Part shown: positions 45,051 to 53,787 of the stretch, piece after piece
How the letters are laid out: each line of letters begins with the position of its first letter
Position numbering within the stretch: the first letter of the stretch is position 1
Source of the DNA: Chitinophagales bacterium
GTDB lineage: Bacteria > Bacteroidota > Bacteroidia > Chitinophagales > UBA8649
Assembly (NCBI GenBank): GCA_020635975.1
Contig: JACJYT010000010.1
Location: 18,622 to 82,621, forward strand
Direction of reading: 5' to 3'
DNA length: 64,000 nucleotides
Position numbers and translations under genes: made by a program
The notes under the pieces: model-generated
The model's database searches: none
Told to the model about the DNA's origin: nothing
What the model saw: only the letters and a program-made list of their open reading frames with translations

Positions 45051-46037
45051 CTAGATAAGATGGGAGAGGTTTACTTTCATAAAAGACCCTACCATAAAGA
45101 ATATATAGAGCAATAGAAATAAGATTCCAAAGGTTTTTGGGGTGGTTTTGAAAAAGCTCGCTGCAATAAGTAAAATGGAAGATAAGAGCATTAATGGTAA
45201 ACCAAATTGAATAAAACCTTCATCCGAAACGAGATAAGGGTGCTTGCTTAAGTTGCCAATCAAAGCGGGTAGTCCAAGTACAGCTAATAGATTGAAAATA
45301 TTAGATCCTATTACATTACCTAAAACAATTCCAAATTGCTTGCTTCTTACAGCTGCAACGGTTACTGCTAATTCTGGCAGGGATGTTCCCAGAGCTAGGA
45401 GAGTTTGAGAGATGACATCACTTCCTAATTTAAGACTTGTGCTTATGCTAGTAATAGCATCTGTGGTATATTTTGCACCGAGCCAAATACCCAAAATGCT
45501 TAAACTAAACAAAAGATATTGTTTCTTACTAATGCTTTTCGTTTCTTCTTCATTCGTACTAACTGGTGCATTGTTAGAGTATTTTATCACATAGATGAGA
45601 TAAAGAACTAGAAGTAACAGACATATTAAGGCTTCTAATATAGAAACAGATTTATTGTAAAGAAAATAACTAACCAAGATCGATCCAAATAACATCAAGC
45701 TGAATTCGAACTTATGCGCTGAAAAACGTATAGTAAAGCCCGAGCTTAGCAGTATTGCAATGCCTGTTATAAAGAATATATTGGCCACGTTAGAGCCAAC
45801 AATAGTTCCAGTTACAATATCCGATTGATCTTTTAACACAGAAACAACACCAACAGCAAGTTCTGGTAGAGAAGTTCCGAAGGCAACTACCGTAGCTCCT
45901 ATAATAAAGGATGGTAGCTTAAATTTTTTGCCTAAAAGTTCTGCCATGAAAACAAAATAGTCGGCAGACTTTAATAAAATCGTTAAGGAAATGGCTAGAA
46001 TTACGAACCAAAGTAAGGTAATGAATATGGGAGGCAT
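45051..46037 (-). CDS. Calcium/sodium (cation/proton) antiporter, CaCA family
   Basis: This 328-residue protein has about ten membrane segments in two inverted halves. Each half bears a CaCA alpha repeat: GTSLPELAVGVV...GTIVGSNVANI and GTSLPELAVTVA...GNVIGSNIFN, with the ion-binding Glu and Asn residues intact. This is the YrbG-like bacterial branch, exchanging Ca2+ for Na+ or H+ at the inner membrane. It converges with mscS with only two bases between. Confidence 0.92.
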   Translation of the reverse strand: MPPIFITLLWFVILAISLTILLKSADYFVFMAELLGKKFKLPSFIIGATVVAFGTSLPELAVGVVSVLKDQSDIVTGTIVGSNVANIFFITGIAILLSSGFTIRFSAHKFEFSLMLFGSILVSYFLYNKSVSILEALICLLLLVLYLIYVIKYSNNAPVSTNEEETKSISKKQYLLFSLSILGIWLGAKYTTDAITSISTSLKLGSDVISQTLLALGTSLPELAVTVAAVRSKQFGIVLGNVIGSNIFNLLAVLGLPALIGNLSKHPYLVSDEGFIQFGLPLMLLSSILLIAASFFKTTPKTFGILFLLLYIFFMVGSFMKVNLSHLI

Positions 46038-46110
46038 TGCTAAATCTTTCGAACAAAAGTAAACAGATTGTTAAGAATATTAGGTGAAATGTAATGGGCT
46101 AGTACAGAAA

Positions 46111-46713
46111 CTATTCCGCTTCTGCCACTACCTCTTCTACTTGAGGCACCATTCTCTTGAGCATTGCTTCTATTCCATCTTTTAAAGTAGCAGTGCTGCT
46201 TGGACAACCAGAACAAGCACCTTGCATAATTAGGGTAACTTTACCATCTTCAAAACTTTTAAAAGCAATGTTTCCACCATCCATTTCCACAGCCGGCTTA
46301 ACATATTTATCTAACAACTCTATTATTTGCGCATCGATTCCTTTAATTTCTGCTTTTTCCTCTCTTTCCTTCTTTTTTAGAGAATAGAAAGCATCGTCCA
46401 CTACTTTTTTGTCGCTTAACAAGAATTCTTTTAGAAAAGCTTTTAATTCAAAACTCAATTCAAACCATTCTTCCTCGGTATCTTTTTTAGAGATAGTTAC
46501 AAAGTCATTAGAAATAAAAAGACTATCAATATAGTCAAATTCAAACAAGGCCTTTGCTAAAGGGGATAAATGGGCTTCTTCGAGAGTTTTACACTCGAGC
46601 ATTTCGTTAGGAAGAATAGAACAGCTTGCAACAAATTTTAACATTTTTGGGTTTGGCGTACTTTCTGTATATATTTCAATAAAGCTAGGTCTTGAATTAT
46701 TCATTATCAACAA
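46111..46713 (-). CDS. NifU/Nfu-type iron-sulfur scaffold protein
   Basis: This 200-residue cytoplasmic protein has an N-terminal Nfu-N domain (IYTESTPNPKMLKFVAS) and a C-terminal NifU domain with the cluster-binding CxxC in GACSGCPSS. It should carry a 4Fe-4S cluster to apo-proteins, for example the ferredoxin-linked enzymes encoded next door. Two in-frame ATGs occur (46713 and 46704) and either may be used. It is divergent from the purF-like gene. Confidence 0.92.
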   Translation of the reverse strand: MLIMNNSRPSFIEIYTESTPNPKMLKFVASCSILPNEMLECKTLEEAHLSPLAKALFEFDYIDSLFISNDFVTISKKDTEEEWFELSFELKAFLKEFLLSDKKVVDDAFYSLKKKEREEKAEIKGIDAQIIELLDKYVKPAVEMDGGNIAFKSFEDGKVTLIMQGACSGCPSSTATLKDGIEAMLKRMVPQVEEVVAEAE

Positions 46714-46746
46714 TTTTTGTACAAAGGTAAACTACATAAGTACTAT

Positions 46747-46780
46747 TTTGGTTTATTAAGTATCATTTTATCTACCTTTG
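46747..46780 (+). promoter_or_regulatory. Promoter of the purF-like/korAB operon
   Basis: TTTG at 46747-46750 and TACCTTTG at 46773-46780, 22 bases apart, with the start codon 12 bases downstream. Confidence 0.65.
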
Positions 46781-46792
46781 TACTTTTGAAAT

Positions 46793-48691
46793 ATGAGTGA
46801 TTCTATCAAACATGAATGTGGCCTTGCTTTCATACGCTTGCTAAAGCCTCAGCAATATTACATCGACAAATACAAGACAGCTTCTTATGCCTTAAATAAA
46901 ATGTATCTTCTTATGGAGAAGCAACATAATAGGGGGCAAGATGGTGCTGGTTTAGCATATATTAAGTTAGATACTGTACCAGGCGATAGTTACATTAATC
47001 GTTTGAGAAGTATCAAACAACAGCCTATTCAAGATATTTTTAAAAAGGTTTTTAATGAGTTTAACAACAAAACGAAAACTTTTAAGAAAGGTAGTGTTAA
47101 CGCAGAATGGTTAAAGGAAAATGTTTCTTCTGCTGGAGAATTATTTTTAGGTCATCTCCGCTATGGAACGCATGGTGTTAATTCTGTAGGTGCTTGTCAC
47201 CCTTTTATAAGAAAGAATAATTGGCGAAGTCGAAATTTGGTTATGGCAGGTAATTTTAACCTGACCAATGTAGATGAGTTGATTGAGTTTTTGGTAGAAA
47301 TAGGTCAACATCCAATAGAGAAAAGAGATACCGTTACGGTAATGGAGAAAATCGGTCATTTCGTCGACAGGGAAGTGCAACGAATTTTTGACAAGTACAA
47401 AGCGGGCAATTACGACAATAAGACCTTATCTGAGTTTATTGAGAAGGAAATGGATATTGCCCAAATATTAAGATTAGCTGCGAAAGATTTTGATGGTGGC
47501 TATCTCATGGCAGGCCTAGTGGGGCATGGCGACGCTTTTATATTGCGTGATCCAAATGGAATTCGACCAGGATATTATTATCAGGACGACGAAATTGTGG
47601 TCGTTGCTTCGGAACGTCCAGCCATTCAAACTAGTTTCAATTTATCTAGTGATAAAATAAAAGAAGTACCACCAGGTCATGCATTAATTATTAAGAAAGA
47701 TGGTAAGATAAGTATCGAGGAATGTTTGCCGGCAAAACAGAAATTGGCCTGTAGTTTTGAGAGAATATATTTTTCTAGGGGAACGGATAGTGAGATTTAT
47801 AAGGAAAGAATAAATCTAGGATACTTGCTTACTGAGCGGGTTATGAAGGAAATCAACTACGACTATGAAAATGCTGTGTTTTCTTTCATTCCTAATACTG
47901 CCGAAGTGGCTTTTTATGGTTTGCTTAAAGGAGTTGAAGAGCATATCAACAACCACAAACAAAAGGTAATTGAATCCAAGTCTAATTTGTCAAGCGTAGA
48001 ACTTCAACATTTATTAAATCTTCGTCCTCGTGTAGAAAAAATAGCGGTAAAAGATGTTAAGATGCGCACTTTTATTACCGAAGATGCTGCAAGAGATGAG
48101 ATGGTTTCTCATGTATATGATATTACCTATGATTCCATAAAGCGTAATACAGATACTTTGGTAATGATAGATGATTCTATTGTAAGAGGCACTACCTTAC
48201 AAAAGAGCATTTTGTCTATTTTAGACCGACTTGGTCCTAAAAAGATTATTATAGTATCCTCAGCTCCGCAAATCCGATATCCCGATTGCTATGGCATCGA
48301 CATGAGTAAAATGCAAGATTTTATTGCCTTTCGGGCATTGATTGAGTTGATTAGAGAGAATAAGCTAGAGTATAAACTAGATGAAGTCTACAAGCAATGT
48401 AAAGAAGCAATTTTAGAAAAAAGATCTTATGAAAGGAACTTTGTTCAAGATTTATATGCTTTATTTACTTACGGACAAATTTCGGATAAGATTAGTGAGA
48501 TAGTAAGACCAAATCATATTTTTTCTGAAGTTAAAGTAGTTTTTCAGCAGGTTGAAGATTTACACAAGGCTTGTCCAAGTAATTTAGGCGATTGGTATTT
48601 TACAGGGAATTATCCTACTCCTGGAGGGAATAGAGTGGTAAACAAAGCCTTTTTGAATTACATGGATGGCAACAATGAAAGAGCCTATTAA
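46793..48691 (+). CDS. PurF-like amidophosphoribosyltransferase (long Bacteroidota form)
   Basis: This 632-residue enzyme resembles glutamine phosphoribosylpyrophosphate amidotransferase, first step of purine synthesis. The class II glutaminase nucleophile is Cys9 (SDSIKHECGLAF), which needs removal of a short leader as in the Bacillus enzyme. Other motifs are KQHNRGQDGAG, GHLRYGTHG, DPNGIRPGYY, and the PRPP loop VMIDDSIVRGTT (from about residue 457). It is over 100 residues longer than standard PurF, which many Bacteroidota carry in addition. Its stop overlaps the korA start by one base, so the three genes form an operon. Confidence 0.82.
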   Translation: MSDSIKHECGLAFIRLLKPQQYYIDKYKTASYALNKMYLLMEKQHNRGQDGAGLAYIKLDTVPGDSYINRLRSIKQQPIQDIFKKVFNEFNNKTKTFKKGSVNAEWLKENVSSAGELFLGHLRYGTHGVNSVGACHPFIRKNNWRSRNLVMAGNFNLTNVDELIEFLVEIGQHPIEKRDTVTVMEKIGHFVDREVQRIFDKYKAGNYDNKTLSEFIEKEMDIAQILRLAAKDFDGGYLMAGLVGHGDAFILRDPNGIRPGYYYQDDEIVVVASERPAIQTSFNLSSDKIKEVPPGHALIIKKDGKISIEECLPAKQKLACSFERIYFSRGTDSEIYKERINLGYLLTERVMKEINYDYENAVFSFIPNTAEVAFYGLLKGVEEHINNHKQKVIESKSNLSSVELQHLLNLRPRVEKIAVKDVKMRTFITEDAARDEMVSHVYDITYDSIKRNTDTLVMIDDSIVRGTTLQKSILSILDRLGPKKIIIVSSAPQIRYPDCYGIDMSKMQDFIAFRALIELIRENKLEYKLDEVYKQCKEAILEKRSYERNFVQDLYALFTYGQISDKISEIVRPNHIFSEVKVVFQQVEDLHKACPSNLGDWYFTGNYPTPGGNRVVNKAFLNYMDGNNERAY

Positions 48692-50535
48692 TGATAGCAG
48701 AAGTAAAGGATAGTATTTCTATAAAATTCGCAGGAGATTCTGGCGACGGCATGCAGTTAACGGGAACGCAGTTTACGGACAATACGGCTTTATATGGCAA
48801 CGACTTTGCTACTTTCCCTAATTACCCAGCTGAGATTAGGGCTCCACAGGGAACCATTCATGGGGTATCTGGTTTTCAAATTCACTTTGGGAGCTTCGAA
48901 ATAAATACCCCTGGTGATGAGTTCGATGTTTTGGTTGCAATGAATGCCGCAGCACTCAAAGATTCCTTAAAATCGTTAAAGAAAACTGGACTCTTAATTG
49001 TTGATATTGCTGGTTTTGACAAAAAGAATTTGCGATTAGCAGCTTTTGATCCCGAAGAAGATCTATTAGAAGAATCTAGATTTAGTGATTATCATTTTAT
49101 AAAAATTGATATTTCATCCTTAAGTAAAGAAGCCTTAAAGGAAATTGATTTGGACCCTAAGCAAAAGGATAGGAGTAAGAATATGTTTGTTCTTGGACTC
49201 CTTCTGTGGATGTATGGTAGGAATTTGCAAAGTGTTGAAGATTTTATAGAAACGAAATTCAGAAAAAATCCTCTGTTAAAAGAAGCTAATTTGAAGGTTT
49301 TGAGAACAGGATTCTATTATGGCGAAACAGCAGAATTACAATCGTATAAGAAAGAGATAAAAGCGGCAAAGCTAGAACCCGGCACATACAGAAACATTAT
49401 GGGTAATAAAGCAACTGCATTGGGTGTTATGACGGCAGCCTTTAAGGCAAATTTAAACTTGTTTTATGCCAGTTACCCTATTACTCCAGCCTCAGATATT
49501 TTACACGAGCTAGCCAAACATGCAAAGGCGGGAGTACAATCTTTTCAAGCTGAAGATGAAATTGCTGCGGTTTGCGCCGCTATTGGAGCATCCTTTGGCG
49601 GTGCTTTAGGCGCTACAGGAACTTCAGGTCCTGGAATGGCCTTGAAGTCGGAGGCGATAAATTTGGCTTTAATGCTCGAGTTACCTTTGTTAGTTATTGA
49701 TGTTCAAAGAGCGGGTCCTTCTACCGGTATGCCAACCAAAACAGAGCAATCTGATTTGTTATTTGCCATGTATGGACGTAATGGAGAATCGCCTATACCA
49801 ATTATTGCGGCTCATAGTCCGGGAAATTGTTTTGAAGCCGTTTATTGGGCTTGTAAAATAGCAATTGAGCATATGACTCCAGTAATTTTCTTAAGCGATG
49901 GTTACTTAGCCAATGGCAGTGAGCCATGGAAAGTTAAAGATTTAAAGGATCTACCTGAGATTCAGCCTGTTTATCTCTCTGCAGAAGATACTCAAGAGGA
50001 AGCCTTTTTACCATATAAGCGAAATGCCGATTTGGTGAGATCTTGGGTTCAACCGGGAACGAAAAATAAACAGCATAGAATTGGTGGTCTAGAAAAGGAG
50101 CTTGTCAGTGGAAATGTAAGCTATAGCCCAGAAAATCATCAAAAAATGACGGATATTCGAGCGGAAAAAGTGGCCTTAATTGCTAAAAAATTGCCTGAAC
50201 AGACTATAATGGCTGGAGCGAAGAGCGGTAAAGTTTTGGTTATCGGTTGGGGAAATACAACCGGAGCGATAAAGTCTGCGGTCCTAGAGCTATTAAAAGA
50301 AGCTAAAGAAGTAGCTCATGCTCAAATAAATTTTATACATCCTTTCCCAGAAAATTTGGCTAACATATTGAATTCTTTCGATAAGATTCTTGTTCCTGAA
50401 TTGAATAATGGCCAGTTAATAAAACTTTTAAAAGTAGCTTTCCCAAATAATAAATTTTATGCTTTAAATAAGATTCAGGGCATACCTTTTAAAAAGTCGG
50501 AGATTAAGGACGCAATTTTAAACTTGTTAGGATAG
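48691..50535 (+). CDS. korA: 2-oxoacid:ferredoxin oxidoreductase subunit alpha (gamma-alpha fusion)
   Basis: KorA with KorB oxidatively decarboxylates a 2-oxoacid, probably 2-oxoglutarate to succinyl-CoA, reducing ferredoxin. The 614-residue protein joins the gamma domain (about 1-190, KFAGDSGDGMQLTG) to the alpha domain (NKATALGVMTAAFKANL, YPITPASDILHELA, QAEDEIAAV, TSGPGMALKSEA, QRAGPSTGMPTKTEQSDL). The VKDLKDLP region and the C-terminal Rossmann-like end are intact. The start overlaps the upstream stop (TAATG). korB starts directly after the stop. Confidence 0.92.
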   Translation: MIAEVKDSISIKFAGDSGDGMQLTGTQFTDNTALYGNDFATFPNYPAEIRAPQGTIHGVSGFQIHFGSFEINTPGDEFDVLVAMNAAALKDSLKSLKKTGLLIVDIAGFDKKNLRLAAFDPEEDLLEESRFSDYHFIKIDISSLSKEALKEIDLDPKQKDRSKNMFVLGLLLWMYGRNLQSVEDFIETKFRKNPLLKEANLKVLRTGFYYGETAELQSYKKEIKAAKLEPGTYRNIMGNKATALGVMTAAFKANLNLFYASYPITPASDILHELAKHAKAGVQSFQAEDEIAAVCAAIGASFGGALGATGTSGPGMALKSEAINLALMLELPLLVIDVQRAGPSTGMPTKTEQSDLLFAMYGRNGESPIPIIAAHSPGNCFEAVYWACKIAIEHMTPVIFLSDGYLANGSEPWKVKDLKDLPEIQPVYLSAEDTQEEAFLPYKRNADLVRSWVQPGTKNKQHRIGGLEKELVSGNVSYSPENHQKMTDIRAEKVALIAKKLPEQTIMAGAKSGKVLVIGWGNTTGAIKSAVLELLKEAKEVAHAQINFIHPFPENLANILNSFDKILVPELNNGQLIKLLKVAFPNNKFYALNKIQGIPFKKSEIKDAILNLLG

Positions 50536-51522
50536 ATGCAGATAGGTGAACTTACAGCAAAGGATTTTGCAAGCGATCAAGATTTGAGATGGTGCCCGGG
50601 CTGCGGTGATTTTGCCATATTAAAGCAAGTACAAACCGTTCTTGCAAAATTAGGACATAGCCAGGAAGATACTGTTTTTATTTCTGGAATAGGCTGTTCT
50701 TCGCGATTCCCATATTACATGAACACCTATGGCATGCATAGTATTCACGGTAGAGCGGCGGCAATAGCGAGCGGTTTGCGACTAACCAGAGAAGATTTAA
50801 ATATTTGGATAGTTACTGGAGATGGAGACTCGATGTCTATAGGCGGAAATCATTTGATTCATTTATTACGACGAGATTTAAATGTTAACCTTCTTTTATT
50901 TAATAATGAAATTTACGGGTTAACAAAAGGTCAATATTCCCCAACTTCTAAAAAAGACCTAATTACGAAGTCTAGTCCCTACGGAAATCAAGAACGAGCT
51001 TTTGATACTCTTGCGCTTTGTTTTGGCGCTGGAGCTAGTTTCATAGCAAGATCCATTGATAGAGAAGCTAAGCATCTGCAAGAGATTCTAATTCAGACTA
51101 ATGAGCATGAGGGGAGTTCTTTTTTGGAGATTTACCAAAATTGTCACATTTTTAATGATGGCACTTTCCAAAATTATTCGGATAGATCTTTACAAAAAAT
51201 CAATGCCTTGTTCTTAGAAGACGGTAAACCTTTAGTTTTCGGAGAGCATCAAGAATTGGCAATTAAATTGGATGGCTTAAATCCTAAAGTTGTCTTGAAA
51301 GATGAGTACAGCTTGGAAGATTTATGGATTCACGATTCTTCCGATAGAGTGAAAGCGTCAATTCTTATAAATGAAGTAGATACACAAGAAAATTTTCCTA
51401 AACTGTTTGGGGTCGTATATAAAAAGGAAAAGCTTAACACGAGGTCCAATTCTCCTAATAAATTAAGCGAAAACTACTTATTAGACTTGTTGAAAGGTTC
51501 TAATTCTTGGCTCGTTAAATAG
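50536..51522 (+). CDS. korB: 2-oxoacid:ferredoxin oxidoreductase subunit beta
   Basis: KorB is the thiamine-diphosphate-binding subunit. The 328-residue product shows CPGCGDFAIL, GIGCSSRFPYYMNTYGMHSI-type residues, the TPP motif GDGDSMSIGGNH through the NNEIYGLTKGQYSPTS segment, and HIFNDG. It has only the beta-type Cys ligands and no added ferredoxin domain, so an external ferredoxin is needed. It starts on the base after the korA stop and is last in the operon; no clear terminator hairpin follows. Confidence 0.93.
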   Translation: MQIGELTAKDFASDQDLRWCPGCGDFAILKQVQTVLAKLGHSQEDTVFISGIGCSSRFPYYMNTYGMHSIHGRAAAIASGLRLTREDLNIWIVTGDGDSMSIGGNHLIHLLRRDLNVNLLLFNNEIYGLTKGQYSPTSKKDLITKSSPYGNQERAFDTLALCFGAGASFIARSIDREAKHLQEILIQTNEHEGSSFLEIYQNCHIFNDGTFQNYSDRSLQKINALFLEDGKPLVFGEHQELAIKLDGLNPKVVLKDEYSLEDLWIHDSSDRVKASILINEVDTQENFPKLFGVVYKKEKLNTRSNSPNKLSENYLLDLLKGSNSWLVK

Positions 51523-51550
51523 AGCTAATCGAAATAAAGCATTTTTTTAG

Positions 51551-51581
51551 TTTGTTTTTTTATTTTAAAGGCTTAGCTTTG
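51551..51581 (+). promoter_or_regulatory. Promoter of the OmpA-family gene
   Basis: TTTG at 51551-51554 and TAGCTTTG at 51574-51581, 19 bases apart; the leader is about 35 bases. Confidence 0.6.
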
Positions 51582-51622
51582 CGTTTAAAGATGTACATAA
51601 CATTTTTATTTAAATAGATTCT

Positions 51623-53545
51623 ATGAAAAAATTTATTACCCTATTTTTATTCTCACTGTTAATCATGGGCGTGAATGCTCAGGAAACTGATAAGAAAGAG
51701 AAACCTGAAAAAGAGAAAAAGGAAAAGACATCAAAGGATAAATCTGATAAAGGAAAAAATACAGATGCCGATGTTTTTATTGGAGAGCCTGAAGGTGAAA
51801 AGTTTCAAAAGACCGAAAGAGAAGAGGTTTCCAAGCCTTTGATGCCACTTTATGATGTAGAACAAGGTTTTAATCAAAAAGGCAAGAAGAAAAAGCAAGA
51901 AGATGCTTTTTTAGCAGATGAGTATTATTTTCCTGCTAAACCTAAAAATGCTTGGCAAGTTGGTGTTACTGGTGGTATAGCAATGATTAATGGAGATATT
52001 AATCAAAATTTCTTTAAAGGAGACAAGCCTGCTTTACCAGGATATACTTTTGGAGCATATGTTAAAAAGCCTTTTAGCTATATGTTTTCTATGAGAATGA
52101 AATATTCTTATTTAGAATTCTGGAATACCGATTGGCAACCATCTACTTTGACTAATGACCAAATACGTAATACCAGAGCAACTGGGGATGATTGGGCATA
52201 TAGCAATTATACTATGCCAGGTGATACTGTAGCACATCCATCAAGAGTGAATTATTTTCAAAACTCACATACAGTTGCACATGATTTAACTTTAGACGCG
52301 ATTATTTCTTTCGGAAACGTTCGTTTTCATAAAGAAAGAACTAAAGTAGTGTTCAATGTATTTCTTACGGGTGGTGGTATGTTGTTTAGAACATGGACAG
52401 ATGCTTATGATGCAGATGGTAATCCTTATGATTATGCTAGTATTGTTGGAAATCCAGATTATACAGATGCTTCTAAAAAGGATGTTATTAAGCAATTGAA
52501 TGCCATGAGAGATGGTGTTTATGAAACTCAAGCTGAAGCACCTACAAATGGAGAAGCAGCCCAGCTAATGGGTTATAGTTTTATTCCAGTGTTCGGATTA
52601 GGTACTGGTTTCACATTCCGTTTGAATAGAATTATGGATTTAGACCTAAGTGCAAGAATGATGTTTACTAGAACAGATTATTTGGATGGTGTGCGTTGGC
52701 AAGAACCTGAAGGAAATACTAAAGGTACTTTTCCAGGTAGTCTGGATTCTAGAGGTATTACTAATAATTTCGATACTTACCTAGCAACGGAAGTGGGTTT
52801 TAATTTTAAGCTAGTTGGTAAGAAAAAAACTGAGCCAACAACCTTGTTGAATCCAATGCATTATACTTATCAAAAAATTGCTGAAAATGATCCAGAAGAT
52901 GCTATCAATGAATTATTGAAAGATGATGACAACGATGGTGTTCCAAATAGATTAGATCAAGAAGAGAATACTCCAGAAGGTGCTCCGGTTAACCCTAAAG
53001 GTATTGCATTAGATAGTGATAGTGATGGAATAATCGATTTGAACGATGAAGAGCCTTTCTCTCCTCCAGGATTGCCTGTTAATGAAAAAGGTGTTGCTCA
53101 GTTGCCTCCACCAGTTGATGATGGAAGTGGAACAGTAATTTGTGATAACGTAGTTTTCCCATCAGTTCATTTTGAGAAGGATCGTTATAACATCCAACCT
53201 GAATTTTATGCCCATCTACACAATGTTGCAGACAAAATGATTTCTTGTCCAGATATGAAAATATTAGCAACAGGAATGACAGATAAGGATGATAACGAGA
53301 AGTATAATGAGCAATTATCTTGGAATCGTGTTAATGCTGTTATCGATTATTTAACAACAAACTACGGAATTGATAGAAGTAGATTCATTGTTAAATACGA
53401 CGGCGAAAATGCTGCAAAAGGTACTAGCGCAGCTGAGCAATACAGAGAAAGAAAAGTTTCTATGGAGCAAGCTGCGGATGATGCAACTGGAGATAGTAAT
53501 CCTGCTGCACCACACCCAGGTATTAAAGCTGGAACAGATAAATAG
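51623..53545 (+). CDS. OmpA-family outer-membrane protein with thrombospondin type 3-like repeats
   Basis: This 640-residue envelope protein begins with a signal peptide (KKFITLFLFSLLIMGVNAQ) and a highly charged Lys/Glu region (about 21-50). Residues about 105-400 form a beta-barrel. A linker holds calcium-binding type DxDxDG repeats (DDDNDGVPNRLD, DSDSDGIIDLND; about 428-480). The C-terminal OmpA peptidoglycan-binding domain follows (VVFPSVHFEKDRYNI; the expected Asp in GMTDKDDN and Arg in WNRVNAV are present). It tethers the outer membrane to peptidoglycan. Monocistronic with its own promoter and terminator. Confidence 0.9.
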   Translation: MKKFITLFLFSLLIMGVNAQETDKKEKPEKEKKEKTSKDKSDKGKNTDADVFIGEPEGEKFQKTEREEVSKPLMPLYDVEQGFNQKGKKKKQEDAFLADEYYFPAKPKNAWQVGVTGGIAMINGDINQNFFKGDKPALPGYTFGAYVKKPFSYMFSMRMKYSYLEFWNTDWQPSTLTNDQIRNTRATGDDWAYSNYTMPGDTVAHPSRVNYFQNSHTVAHDLTLDAIISFGNVRFHKERTKVVFNVFLTGGGMLFRTWTDAYDADGNPYDYASIVGNPDYTDASKKDVIKQLNAMRDGVYETQAEAPTNGEAAQLMGYSFIPVFGLGTGFTFRLNRIMDLDLSARMMFTRTDYLDGVRWQEPEGNTKGTFPGSLDSRGITNNFDTYLATEVGFNFKLVGKKKTEPTTLLNPMHYTYQKIAENDPEDAINELLKDDDNDGVPNRLDQEENTPEGAPVNPKGIALDSDSDGIIDLNDEEPFSPPGLPVNEKGVAQLPPPVDDGSGTVICDNVVFPSVHFEKDRYNIQPEFYAHLHNVADKMISCPDMKILATGMTDKDDNEKYNEQLSWNRVNAVIDYLTTNYGIDRSRFIVKYDGENAAKGTSAAEQYRERKVSMEQAADDATGDSNPAAPHPGIKAGTDK

Positions 53546-53567
53546 AAATTAACTATTATAAATAGAA

Positions 53568-53596
53568 AAAGGCGATTCGAAAGAATCGCCTTTTTT
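53568..53596 (+). terminator. Rho-independent terminator of the OmpA-family gene
   Basis: GGCGATTC (53571-53578), loop GAAA, GAATCGCC (53583-53590), then T6; the flanking AAA/TTT extend the stem. Confidence 0.9.
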
Positions 53597-53758
53597 GTTT
53601 CAAATTGCTTTTAAAACGGATTTTGTAATGAACTATTTTTACTTGTTTTGGCATTGAAATCTTCGATTTGTCTAGAATAATATCCTTAAGTTTTGCTAAG
53701 TATTAAATTATGTTAATCTTTTAACGTGAAATAGAATACTTGATTTCGATTTTTTTTA

Positions 53759-53766
53759 TAGTTTTG
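53759..53766 (+). promoter_or_regulatory. -7 element (TAGTTTTG) of the TonB-dependent receptor
   Basis: TAnnTTTG match 21 bases before the start codon. The rest of the 190-base gap after the terminator is AT-rich with nothing recognised. Confidence 0.45.
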
Positions 53767-53787
53767 TCTTAACCAAAATTTAACTTT

